From contig JAOUIN010000057.1 in NCBI GenBank assembly GCA_029883965.1, positions 1-11,036 of the forward strand: a DNA stretch of 11,036 bases, in the 5' to 3' direction. A model generated the notes under the pieces. It was given only the letters and a program-made list of their open reading frames with translations, had not been told where the DNA came from and searched no databases. The stretch is from Betaproteobacteria bacterium. Its GTDB lineage: Bacteria > Pseudomonadota > Gammaproteobacteria > Burkholderiales > SG8-41. This document shows positions 1-5,735 of this stretch, one piece after another. Numbering within the stretch: position 1 is the first letter of the stretch; each line of letters opens with the position of its first letter. The position numbers were made by a program, and so were the translations under genes.

Positions 1-1
1 C

Positions 2-406
2 GACATATTCATCGGTGTAGCAGCTGTCGCCGATTACCGTGTCAGCGCGCCGCGCAAACACAAGATCAAGAAAACCGATGAGGCACAACTCAAGCTGAGT
101 TTTGTACCGAATCCGGACATCCTGGGCTGGATCGCCGCCCGCTCCAAGCCGCCGTTCTGCGTCGGCTTTGCCGCTGAAAGCCGCAACCTCGACGCGTACG
201 CCGACGAAAAGCGCCGGCGCAAGAAAATCAAACTGATGATTGCCAATCTCGCACAGCATGCAATCGGTGCCGATGAAAACGAGGTATCACTGTTCGATGA
301 TTCCGGCACCCACCGGCTGCCGCGCGCCTCCAAGGACATCATCGCGCAGCAGATCATCAGCCATATCGCAAAAACCTGTGGCGGCAAGAAACGAAAAGGC
401 GGATAG
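2..406 (+). CDS. coaBC: CoaBC C-terminal part (phosphopantothenoylcysteine synthetase domain), 5' truncated
   Basis: This is the last 134 codons of the bifunctional CoA synthesis enzyme; the N-terminal CoaC decarboxylase domain lies left of the window. The CoaB domain joins 4'-phosphopantothenate to cysteine using CTP, and CoaC then decarboxylates the product, in the cytoplasm. The visible part starts in the conserved AAVADYR stretch and continues with a KIKK lysine patch, NPDIL, VGFAAES and a DENEV motif near the end, all in the order seen in CoaB. The C-terminus finishes with a basic tail (GGKKRKGG) that is slightly longer than I expect for the family. The reading frame is open to the left edge, so the truncation is from the window and not a mutation. 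dut begins 68 nt downstream on the same strand, a common neighbour of coaBC in proteobacteria. Confidence 0.93.
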   Translation, partial: DIFIGVAAVADYRVSAPRKHKIKKTDEAQLKLSFVPNPDILGWIAARSKPPFCVGFAAESRNLDAYADEKRRRKKIKLMIANLAQHAIGADENEVSLFDDSGTHRLPRASKDIIAQQIISHIAKTCGGKKRKGG

Positions 407-474
407 CCGCACGCGCAAGGCGCCGCCCGCAGCGTCCTGATCATCCGCATCAACCGTTCAATTCTGCTGAAACC

Positions 475-924
475 ATGAAATCGATAGATGTCAAAATCCT
501 CGACGCTCGCCTGCGGGACCAGCTGCCGCAATATGCAACACCGGGTTCCGCCGGGCTGGACCTGCGCGCCTGCCTCGACCAGCCGCTGACGCTGCAACCT
601 GGACAGACCGAGCTGATTCCGGCCGGCATGGCCATCCATATTGCCGACCCCGGGCTCGCGGCTATCATCCTGCCGCGCTCTGGACTCGGCCACAAACACG
701 GCATCGTGCTCGGCAATCTGGTCGGACTGATCGACTCCGATTACCAGGGTCAGCTGTTTGTCTCAACCTGGAATCGCGGTAATGCCGCCTTCACCATCAA
801 TCCGCTGGAACGGCTGGCGCAACTGGTGGTCGTACCCGTCGTGCATGTTGCCTTCAATGTGGTTGATGAGTTCAGCGCGTCCAGCCGCGGCGCCGGCGGC
901 TTCGGCAGTACGGGCAAGGAATAG
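475..924 (+). CDS. dut: dUTP diphosphatase (dUTPase)
   Basis: The protein (149 aa) hydrolyses dUTP to dUMP and pyrophosphate, keeping uracil out of DNA and supplying dUMP for thymidylate synthesis. All five motifs of the homotrimeric dUTPase family are present: GSAGLDL (24-30), PRSGLG (67-72), GLIDSDYQG (84-92, with the expected catalytic Asp at 87 and the base-stacking Tyr at 90), RLAQLV (113-118) and the glycine-rich RGAGGFGSTG (138-147) that closes over the nucleotide. Length matches the bacterial enzyme. The ATG start gives a natural N-terminus (MKSIDVKILD); the ribosome binding site before it is weak. It follows coaBC after 68 nt, and the next gene starts 3 nt after its stop, so the genes are probably co-transcribed. 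Confidence 0.97.
   Translation: MKSIDVKILDARLRDQLPQYATPGSAGLDLRACLDQPLTLQPGQTELIPAGMAIHIADPGLAAIILPRSGLGHKHGIVLGNLVGLIDSDYQGQLFVSTWNRGNAAFTINPLERLAQLVVVPVVHVAFNVVDEFSASSRGAGGFGSTGKE
916..921 (+). promoter_or_regulatory. Ribosome binding site for the TTG-started CbiX gene
   Basis: AAGGAA lies 6 nt before the TTG at 928 and sits in the last codons of dut, touching its stop codon. It supports the TTG as the true start, because the next in-frame ATG would remove the conserved N-terminal strand and the first metal-binding histidine. The arrangement suggests translation coupled to dut. Confidence 0.65.
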
Positions 925-927
925 ATC

Positions 928-1317
928 TTGGCACACACCTCGAACGGGCTGATCCTTTTCGCGCACGGCGCGCGTGATCCGGAGTGGGCCGAGCCGTTCC
1001 GCGACATCAGCAAACGCATCGCCGCGACACGCGATGACTTGGCGGTCAGGCTGGCTTTCCTCGAATTCCAGACACCCACACTCGCTGACGTCATCGCCGA
1101 CCTGGCCGCGCGCGGACACACGTCAATTCATATCGCGCCGCTGTTCATGGCTCAAGGCGGGCATCTAAAAAATGACGTGCCGAAGCTGCTCGCTGAAGTA
1201 CGCAGCCGGCATCCCGGGCTAAAGCTGGAGTTGCTGCCGGCGATAGGCGACATCGCCGATCTCCGCCAAGCCATTGCCGAATGGGTTGCCAACGCCATAC
1301 CGGGAGCTTCCACATGA
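928..1317 (+). CDS. cbiX: Short CbiX/SirB-type sirohydrochlorin chelatase
   Basis: This 129-aa protein matches the short, single-domain form of CbiX/SirB chelatases, which insert cobalt or iron into sirohydrochlorin for cobalamin or siroheme synthesis; the short forms work as dimers that resemble the two-domain enzyme. The conserved features are LFAHGARDP near the N-terminus (His13), EFQTPTLADV (about 46-55) and PLFMAQGGHLKNDVP (71-85, His79). His13 and His79 are the expected metal-binding pair. The start is TTG, with AAGGAA 6 nt upstream; without it the first His would be lost. The gene starts 3 nt after dut and its stop overlaps the next start (ATGA). Which metal it inserts cannot be told from sequence, and no other tetrapyrrole gene is in the window. 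Confidence 0.9.
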   Translation: MAHTSNGLILFAHGARDPEWAEPFRDISKRIAATRDDLAVRLAFLEFQTPTLADVIADLAARGHTSIHIAPLFMAQGGHLKNDVPKLLAEVRSRHPGLKLELLPAIGDIADLRQAIAEWVANAIPGAST

Positions 1318-1760
1318 AACGACTGCTGCGGGTCTTCATCCTCTGTTGCCTTGCATCCGGCTTTATCGGCAATGCACTGGCTGCGATGCCGCTGGTCGAG
1401 TTGACCGTCAACAAACATGTGCTGACGGCGGAAGTCGCCCATACAGATCCTGACCGCATGCAGGGACTGATGCACCGGCGCATGCTGCCTGAAAACCGCG
1501 GGATGGTTTTCGTGTTCCCGAATATCGCCCAACATGGCATGTGGATGATGAATACGTACATCCCGTTGTCGGTTGCATTCGTCGACGACAATGGGGTCAT
1601 CATCAACATCGAGGACATGCAACCGCATACCCGCGACTCACATAGTGCCGCACGCCCTGCCCGCTACGCGCTGGAAACAAATCAAGGCTGGTTCCGCAAA
1701 CGCGGCATTACGCCCGGCATGAGAATCGAGGGGCTGGACCGGGTGCCCGCGCCACGCTGA
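1314..1760 (+). CDS. Exported DUF192 family protein
   Basis: The 148-aa product belongs to the DUF192 (UPF0127) family, small beta-rich proteins of unknown function. The family core is clear: GLMHRRMLPENRGMVFVF (about 51-68), then MWMMNTYIPLSVAFVD (76-91), and a YALETNQGWF segment (118-127) with GITPG (131-135). An N-terminal signal peptide is visible: basic MKRLLR, a hydrophobic stretch to about residue 20, and an ALA cleavage site near residue 23, so the mature protein is probably periplasmic. I chose the ATG at 1314, which overlaps the CbiX stop as ATGA and has a GGGAG-like site upstream; a longer frame from 1281 would put eleven extra residues before the signal peptide. It is the last gene before a hairpin terminator. 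A link to metal or tetrapyrrole handling through its neighbour is only a guess. Confidence 0.88.
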   Translation: MKRLLRVFILCCLASGFIGNALAAMPLVELTVNKHVLTAEVAHTDPDRMQGLMHRRMLPENRGMVFVFPNIAQHGMWMMNTYIPLSVAFVDDNGVIINIEDMQPHTRDSHSAARPARYALETNQGWFRKRGITPGMRIEGLDRVPAPR

Positions 1761-1770
1761 ACACCGCTAT

Positions 1771-1806
1771 AAAGAAAAAAGCCCGGACAAAGCCGGGCCT
1801 TTCGCT
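1771..1806. terminator. Bidirectional hairpin terminator between DUF192 gene and sodB
   Basis: A perfect 6-bp GC stem (GCCCGG 1781-1786 with CCGGGC 1793-1798, 6-nt loop) is flanked by an A-rich run on the left and CCTTTCGCTT on the right. Read on the minus strand, the stem is followed by CTTTTTT and more T residues, which makes a good terminator for sodB. On the plus strand the T run is short, so termination of the coaBC-dut block there is plausible but weaker. Confidence 0.8.
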
Positions 1807-1822
1807 TATCACGGTTCTGAGC

Positions 1823-2404
1823 TCAGGAGAAATTCTTGGCGGCGAAATCCCAGTTAGCCAGACTGTTCAGAAAGGTCTCCACGAATTTCGGCCGCGCATT
1901 GCGGTAATCGATGTAGTAGGCATGCTCCCACACGTCAATGGTCAGCAACGCCTTGTCTGCGGTGGTCAGCACCGAGCCCGCGTTCGACGTGTTGACCAGA
2001 TCCACACTGCCGTCGGCCTTTTTCACCAGCCAGGTCCAACCGGAACCGAAGTTACCAACAGCGCTCTTCGTAAACGCTTCCTTGAAGGCGTCGAAACTGC
2101 CCCACTTCTTGTCGATCGCCGCTGCCAGCGCGCCGGCCGGCTTGCCGCCGCCAGCAGGCTTCATGCTGTTCCAGAAGAAAGTGTGGTTCCAGACCTGCGC
2201 CGCGTTATTGAACACCCCGCCTGAAGATTTCCTGACGATGTCTTCGAGACCACTGTTCTCGAATTCGGTGCCTTTGACCAGATTGTTGAGATTGGTCACA
2301 TAGGCCTGATGGTGCTTGCCATAGTGAAACTCAAAGGTCTCCTTTGAAATATGCGGCGCCAGCGCGTCCATTGCATAGGGGAGTTTGGGCAGTTCGTGTT
2401 GCAT
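1823..2404 (-). CDS. sodB: Iron superoxide dismutase
   Basis: The 193-aa protein dismutates superoxide to oxygen and hydrogen peroxide in the cytoplasm. It has the full iron/manganese SOD fold. The four metal ligands fall where expected: His27 (in FEFHYGKHHQAY), His74 (in AAQVWNHTFFW), Asp157 and His161 (in DVWEHAYYIDY). Gln70 in AAQVWNH is the position that distinguishes iron enzymes from most manganese ones, and length and sequence are typical of SodB, with no N-terminal export signal. The ATG start is supported by AAGGAA about 6 nt upstream. A likely promoter (2441-2469) and a terminator (1771-1806) bracket it, so it is probably a single-gene transcript. Iron-dependent regulation is common for sodB, but I see no clear Fur box here. 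Confidence 0.97.
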   Translation of the reverse strand: MQHELPKLPYAMDALAPHISKETFEFHYGKHHQAYVTNLNNLVKGTEFENSGLEDIVRKSSGGVFNNAAQVWNHTFFWNSMKPAGGGKPAGALAAAIDKKWGSFDAFKEAFTKSAVGNFGSGWTWLVKKADGSVDLVNTSNAGSVLTTADKALLTIDVWEHAYYIDYRNARPKFVETFLNSLANWDFAAKNFS

Positions 2405-2440
2405 TTTCGGTTCCTTTTGATCGTGACTGAAAAAACTTCA

Positions 2441-2469
2441 ATAATACGGGAGCACGCCATTCAGGCCAA
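2441..2469 (-). promoter_or_regulatory. Putative sigma70 promoter of sodB
   Basis: On the minus strand, TTGGCC (2464-2469) and TATTAT (2441-2446) are separated by exactly 17 nt. They match the -35 and -10 consensus at 4 of 6 and 5 of 6 positions. The -10 box lies about 37 nt before the sodB start codon, leaving a short leader. This is the best promoter-like pair I found by eye in the window. Confidence 0.55.
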
Positions 2470-2480
2470 CCCATGACGAC

Positions 2481-2508
2481 AAAAAAACGCCCGGCATCAC
2501 CGGGCGTT
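2481..2508 (-). terminator. Rho-independent terminator of the PuuD-like gene
   Basis: AACGCCCGG (2486-2494) pairs perfectly with CCGGGCGTT (2500-2508) around a 5-nt loop. On the minus strand the stem runs into seven T residues. It lies about 22 nt after the stop codon of the membrane protein gene at 2531 and just upstream of the sodB promoter, so it separates the two transcripts. Confidence 0.88.
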
Positions 2509-2530
2509 TAGTCTGAATCGTTTTTACGAA

Positions 2531-3112
2531 TTACAGAATATTGTATTTCTGCCCGACCATGCAAAACAGCATGGGGATCGACAGCATGGTATTGATACGG
2601 GAGGTAATCATCGCTACACGCGCAGCCTTGGCCTTGGCATCGGCATCCACTTGCACAATACCCAACGCCTTCTTCTGGTTGGGCCAGATGATGAACCATA
2701 CGTTGAAGGCCATAATGATGCCCAGCCACATGCCGATTCCGATCGTAACGTAGCCCTGGCCGAACGTGAGTGCGGAACCCAGATACTTGCCGCCGACGAT
2801 CACGCCCGTGACCAAGGTTGCCAGCGCAGCCCAGCGAAACCAGAACAGTGCTGCCGGCGCGATCACCTTGCCGATGGCCGGCTTTTGCTCATCGGGAATT
2901 TTCGGCATCGACGGAATCTGCACGAAATTGAAATACCACAGCAAACCGATCCACATCACGCCGGACATCACGTGCAGCCAGCGCATCACGAACGCCCACC
3001 AGACCTGATCGCCAGCGCGCACACCGGCACCGCCGGTGACTATGATAATTAGAACCAGAATGACAAAGCCGGCAAGGATGGTCCGGCCCAATGACTGAAA
3101 TATCGCTCCCAT
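2531..3112 (-). CDS. Stand-alone PuuD-like membrane protein (urate oxidase N-terminal family)
   Basis: This 193-aa integral membrane protein resembles the membrane domain found at the N-terminus of PuuD-type urate hydroxylases, but the C-terminal cytochrome c domain of those enzymes is absent: there is no CxxCH motif. About five hydrophobic segments are visible, at roughly 11-27, 38-62, 84-107, 119-144 and 172-188. Characteristic stretches are RWLHVMSGVMWIGLLWYFNF (44-63) and NVWFIIWPNQKKA (137-149). The only histidine is His47, which could be a haem ligand. The start has a strong GGAAGGAG site 7-8 nt upstream, and a terminator follows the gene. A urate-related activity should not be assumed for this stand-alone form. 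Its position directly upstream of sodB hints at redox or respiration, by inference only. Confidence 0.75.
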   Translation of the reverse strand: MGAIFQSLGRTILAGFVILVLIIIVTGGAGVRAGDQVWWAFVMRWLHVMSGVMWIGLLWYFNFVQIPSMPKIPDEQKPAIGKVIAPAALFWFRWAALATLVTGVIVGGKYLGSALTFGQGYVTIGIGMWLGIIMAFNVWFIIWPNQKKALGIVQVDADAKAKAARVAMITSRINTMLSIPMLFCMVGQKYNIL

Positions 3113-3214
3113 ACGTGAACTCCTTCCAGGCGGATTATTGTCGGATCGTTCGAAAGCGCGATAGCTGCGCGCAGTCTAGCACAGCGGTCCGTGTCGACGT
3201 CCCGGCAAAATCCA

Positions 3215-3243
3215 TGCTGTTAACAGGGAAAAGGTGCTGTTAA
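3215..3243. repeat. 9-bp direct repeat, period 20 bp, with an overlapping palindrome
   Basis: TGCTGTTAA occurs at 3215-3223 and again at 3235-3243, 20 bp apart start to start, close to two helical turns. The first copy is part of a perfect 10-bp palindrome CTGTTAACAG (3217-3226); the second overlaps the ybiB stop codon and is not palindromic. The pair lies about 100-130 bp upstream of the PuuD-like gene start, where a regulator could bind. It may also be chance. Confidence 0.3.
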
Positions 3244-4208
3244 GCCGCTGCCAGACTGCCGGTCTCCACGGCGGCAATCGCCTTCGCCTGGTTGAGATCC
3301 TGCGCATAACCGGCGCCGTAAAGACAGCAGGCAAACTGATTCGCAATGGGCACCGGCATTGGAATACGACCCTCGAGCACGCCGCTGATCCAGCGCGCCG
3401 TGCCCTTCAGGTCATGTGCCGCCGGCAGCGGATGTGCGCAGCGTGGCGTCACTTCGGTGTCGAACAGTTTCAGCACCGCGCCATCCCTGATCAATTCGAT
3501 CTCCGGCCGGCATAGCGCATCGACGACCGGATCGCCGTCACGTGTTTCGAACAGCAGCGCGTTCTTCTGCGCGTCACACAGCAACTCCCGCAACGCGGCA
3601 CGTTCGTGTGCATTTTCCGCAGGCACCAGCTGCAACCCGGCAGCAGCAAACGGATCCGCCAGACGCGCAAGCAGGCGCGCCAGTGCGCCGCCGCCCACGC
3701 GCACACGCAGCGCCATCAGGTCTGCCAATGCAGGCGCCAGTGCGCCGGTGGGCACAAATGTCAGATGCCCGTGGTTCAGTTCCTCCTGCGCCTGCGCGAG
3801 GCTCGCGCAGGGCATGATGCCCAGTTCCCGGTAAATGTACGCCGCCGCCACCCCGCGCTCGCCGCTCAGCGTGCCGTGCACCAGCACCGGGATGCCCAGC
3901 CGCTGCAAACTGATGGCCAGCAGCGGTGCCAGATTGGGATGTTCACGCAACGCGCAGTAGCTGGGCATCAACACCGGACGCCATTGCGTGTCAGGTGGCG
4001 AGATCTGGAACACGCGCGTCGATAGCGCTGCAAGTGCACCAGACGCCTCCTGCGGCAGGATGTGCCGCTGCTCCAGCAACGCCAGCAACCCGCCCAGTTC
4101 AAGATCGGGCACACCGCCGTCGAACATCGCCGAGAAAAGTGCTTCGGACTCGCTGCCCGACAGCGGCTGCCCCGCGGACAATGCATCGATCATGTGTGCC
4201 CAGTTCAA
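3240..4208 (-). CDS. ybiB: YbiB/TrpD2-type DNA-binding protein, TTG start
   Basis: The 322-aa product belongs to the glycosyltransferase family 3 fold of anthranilate phosphoribosyltransferase, in the TrpD2/YbiB branch. E. coli YbiB is known as a dimeric, sequence-independent nucleic acid-binding protein without TrpD activity. Family marks visible are VPDLELGG (33-40), MPSYCALREHPNLAPLLA (81-98), VLVHGTLSGERG (108-119, where true TrpD has its conserved phosphoribosyl-pyrophosphate loop) and FVPTGALAPAL (151-161). I chose TTG at 4208: it has GGGAG 7 nt upstream and its N-terminus (MNWAHMID) lines up with that of E. coli YbiB as I remember it (MDYRKIIK). A longer frame from 4304 adds residues unlike the family; an ATG at 4193 would also work but loses five aligned residues. 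No other tryptophan gene is nearby. Confidence 0.85.
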   Translation of the reverse strand: MNWAHMIDALSAGQPLSGSESEALFSAMFDGGVPDLELGGLLALLEQRHILPQEASGALAALSTRVFQISPPDTQWRPVLMPSYCALREHPNLAPLLAISLQRLGIPVLVHGTLSGERGVAAAYIYRELGIMPCASLAQAQEELNHGHLTFVPTGALAPALADLMALRVRVGGGALARLLARLADPFAAAGLQLVPAENAHERAALRELLCDAQKNALLFETRDGDPVVDALCRPEIELIRDGAVLKLFDTEVTPRCAHPLPAAHDLKGTARWISGVLEGRIPMPVPIANQFACCLYGAGYAQDLNQAKAIAAVETGSLAAA

Positions 4209-4420
4209 TTCGGACTCCCGGCCGCAAGCGCCTGTTGTGTCAACATACGCTGAGCAACCACCGTGCCATGTCCGAATCCGGGATTCAGCCCGTGCATTAC
4301 GCACGAATACAGCACCGATGTGCCTCGCATCAGTGCAGCAGGTCAGTTCGTTGCTTTATTTTGGTGCCGAGATAGCGCAATGCTGCGCCGCAAAAAACAG
4401 ACTGGCTTTCGCGATAAATG
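4209..4420. other. Intergenic region between ybiB and pcm
   Basis: This stretch of 212 nt holds the ybiB ribosome binding site (GGGAG, minus strand, 4216-4220) and no gene that I can support. A TTGACA-like hexamer on the minus strand (4238-4243) has no -10 box at a workable distance. A small hairpin (GCGCA 4375-4379 with TGCGC 4384-4388) has no T run after it. I could not identify a convincing promoter for ybiB. Confidence 0.5.
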
Positions 4421-5161
4421 CTATGGCTTGCGCGTCAGCGGCACAAAACGCACATCGAGCGCCTTGCGCCGGGTCACCGTGCCGCGCGCGTCTTTTTCAA
4501 TGACGTAAAGTTCCTGCGCCCCACCCTGTGCACCCACGGGTATCACCAGCCGTCCGCCGGGTTTTAATTGATCTATCAGTGGTTGCGGCACCTCAGGTGC
4601 AGCAGCAGTCACCATAATGGCGTCAAACGGTGCCTGCTCCGGCCAGCCGGCATAACCATCTCCGATACGCGTATGCACATTACGGTAGCCTGCCGCCGAC
4701 AGCGCGCGTGCCGCCTCGCGCCCCAGCGATTCAATGATCTCGATCGAATACACCGCACCTGCGATCTCGGCGAGTACTGCCGCCTGATAGCCCGAACCGG
4801 TACCGACTTCCAGAACCTTGTTGCCGGGCCCCACGTTCAGCAAGTCCGTCATCAGCGCAACGATGAAGGGCTGCGAAATGGTCTGCCCGGCACCGATCGC
4901 CAGCGGCCGGTTGTCATAGGCCCGCGCAGCGTACGACGGCGGCACAAAGCGATGCCGTTCCACCTTGCGCATTGCGGCAACGACCCTGTTGTCCAGCGCC
5001 GCTCGTCCGGTCTCGCGTTGGGTCTCGCGCACCATCTGCTCGATTTCCGCAACCATGCGGTCGCGGCGCACACCAAAATCATCATCCGCCTCAGCATTCA
5101 TGCCGACCCCCTGAACAATGCAGGCCAGGACCGCACACCAAGCAACAACGCAGCTGCGCAC
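4421..5161 (-). CDS. pcm: Protein-L-isoaspartate O-methyltransferase, probably with signal peptide
   Basis: This enzyme methylates abnormal L-isoaspartyl residues of ageing proteins with S-adenosylmethionine, starting their repair. The methyltransferase fold is complete: YDNRPLAIGAGQTISQP (82-98), the SAM-binding VLEVGTGSGYQ (116-126), GDGYAGWPEQAPFDAI (167-182) and the C-terminal VRFVPLT (237-243). The start is uncertain. Frames from ATG at 5239 or 5200 run through the terminator hairpin at 5195-5218, so they are unlikely. GTG at 5161 has GGAAGG 4 nt upstream and gives 246 aa with a signal peptide-like N-terminus (MRSCVVAWCAVLACIVQGVG, then a possible cleavage near NAEA). ATG at 5101 has GGGGG 5 nt upstream and gives a 226-aa cytoplasmic form. 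Exported-looking Pcm proteins are known in proteobacteria, so I prefer the GTG. The surE-nlpD context seen in enterics is absent. Confidence 0.85.
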   Translation of the reverse strand: MRSCVVAWCAVLACIVQGVGMNAEADDDFGVRRDRMVAEIEQMVRETQRETGRAALDNRVVAAMRKVERHRFVPPSYAARAYDNRPLAIGAGQTISQPFIVALMTDLLNVGPGNKVLEVGTGSGYQAAVLAEIAGAVYSIEIIESLGREAARALSAAGYRNVHTRIGDGYAGWPEQAPFDAIMVTAAAPEVPQPLIDQLKPGGRLVIPVGAQGGAQELYVIEKDARGTVTRRKALDVRFVPLTRKP

Positions 5162-5180
5162 CGCGCCTTCCCGGGTCCCG

Positions 5181-5219
5181 CGAAAAATATAAAAGGGCAT
5201 ACTGTTTCCAGTATGCCCC
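5181..5219 (-). terminator. Strong rho-independent terminator after the PsiF-family gene
   Basis: A perfect 10-bp inverted repeat (GGGCATACTG 5195-5204 with CAGTATGCCC 5209-5218) closes a 4-nt loop that reads GAAA on the minus strand. The minus-strand copy runs directly into TTTTATATTTTT. It ends the transcript of the secreted PsiF-like gene, whose stop is about 43 nt before the hairpin, and it places the start of pcm downstream of it. Confidence 0.9.
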
Positions 5220-5261
5220 CGTCGCGGCGACTGCTGCAACGCCGCCGCCCGCCATGCTGCA

Positions 5262-5636
5262 TCAGCCTTTCAGGCAGGTGCTCATGAACTTCTTGCGATC
5301 CTCTCCGGACTTGCCGTCAGCCTTGGCGTTACAGTCCTTCATCCGTGCCTGCTGTTTCTTCTGCGCCTCGGTGGGCTCCTTCTTGGCAGTTTCGCCTTTC
5401 AAACACGAGCTCATGAAACTCTTGCGCTCGTCACCTGCCTTCCCTTCCGCCTTGGCATTGCAGTCCTTCATCCGCGCCTGCTGCTTCAGCTGTGCTTCGC
5501 TGGGTTCCTTCTTCGCCTGCTGCGCCTTCTTTTCCTCAGCCGGAGCGCCTTTCTTGGCTTCACCCTGCGGCTGCTGGGCATACGCGGACGACATCGCAAA
5601 CGCTGCACACATTACCGCAACGATCAACTGTTTCAT
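5262..5636 (-). CDS. Secreted PsiF-family protein with two repeats
   Basis: The 124-aa product has a clean signal peptide (MKQLIVAVMCAAFAMSSAYA, cleavage after residue 20), a lysine-, glutamate- and alanine-rich linker (about 21-41), and two PsiF repeats at 42-81 and 85-124. Each repeat contains an ARMKDCNAKA core and ends in a cysteine-containing SCLKG or TCLKG; the cysteine pairs are 59/78 and 102/121, so each unit could form one disulfide in the periplasm. E. coli psiF was described as phosphate starvation-inducible, but the function of the family is unknown and I see no clear PhoB box here. The start at 5636 is supported by GAGGAG 7 nt upstream; a longer frame from 5675 would place 13 residues before the signal peptide. 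A strong terminator follows. Confidence 0.9.
   Translation of the reverse strand: MKQLIVAVMCAAFAMSSAYAQQPQGEAKKGAPAEEKKAQQAKKEPSEAQLKQQARMKDCNAKAEGKAGDERKSFMSSCLKGETAKKEPTEAQKKQQARMKDCNAKADGKSGEDRKKFMSTCLKG
5265..5513 (-). repeat. Internal tandem duplication encoding two PsiF units
   Basis: Two 120-nt units, 5394-5513 and 5265-5384, are separated by 9 nt (encoding ETA). Their 40-residue translations are identical at 32 positions, and most of the eight changes are conservative (Ser/Thr, Asp/Glu). The DNA differs at many third codon positions, so the duplication is not recent. Confidence 0.85.
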
Positions 5637-5735
5637 TTTGTAACTCCTCGAATGTGATTCACCAGACAGGGGCACAGCGATGCGCTGGCTTGTCCTGTGC
5701 GCCGGAACGGCCCGACGCTACTGATAACGCGCGGT
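5637..5735. other. Leader region of the PsiF-family gene
   Basis: Besides the GAGGAG ribosome binding site (5644-5649, minus strand), this 99-nt gap can form two partly exclusive hairpins: GCACAG (5672-5677) with CTGTGC (5695-5700), and inside it CAGCG (5675-5679) with CGCTG (5683-5687). No T run follows either one on the minus strand, so it is not a standard terminator for the flavin monooxygenase gene upstream. I found no convincing promoter boxes. Confidence 0.4.

Noticed and set aside
3173..3181. Extended -10 like TGCTAGACT upstream of the PuuD-like gene
   Set aside because: The TG extension fits, but the hexamer matches only 4 of 6 positions and there is no -35 box at 16-18 nt; a TCGACA lies only 13 nt away. 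It is too weak to list as a promoter.
4238..4243. Consensus TTGACA on the minus strand as the ybiB -35 box
   Set aside because: At 17 nt spacing the -10 position falls on the GGGAG ribosome binding site, with no TATAAT-like sequence.
4375..4388. Hairpin GCGCA/TGCGC after pcm as a terminator
   Set aside because: The stem is only 5 bp, and on the minus strand the T run comes before the hairpin, not after it; on the plus strand A residues follow.
5195..5218. Inverted repeat as part of the pcm coding region or as a regulator site
   Set aside because: The perfect stem, 4-nt loop and following T-rich run on the minus strand make a standard terminator for the upstream gene the simpler reading.
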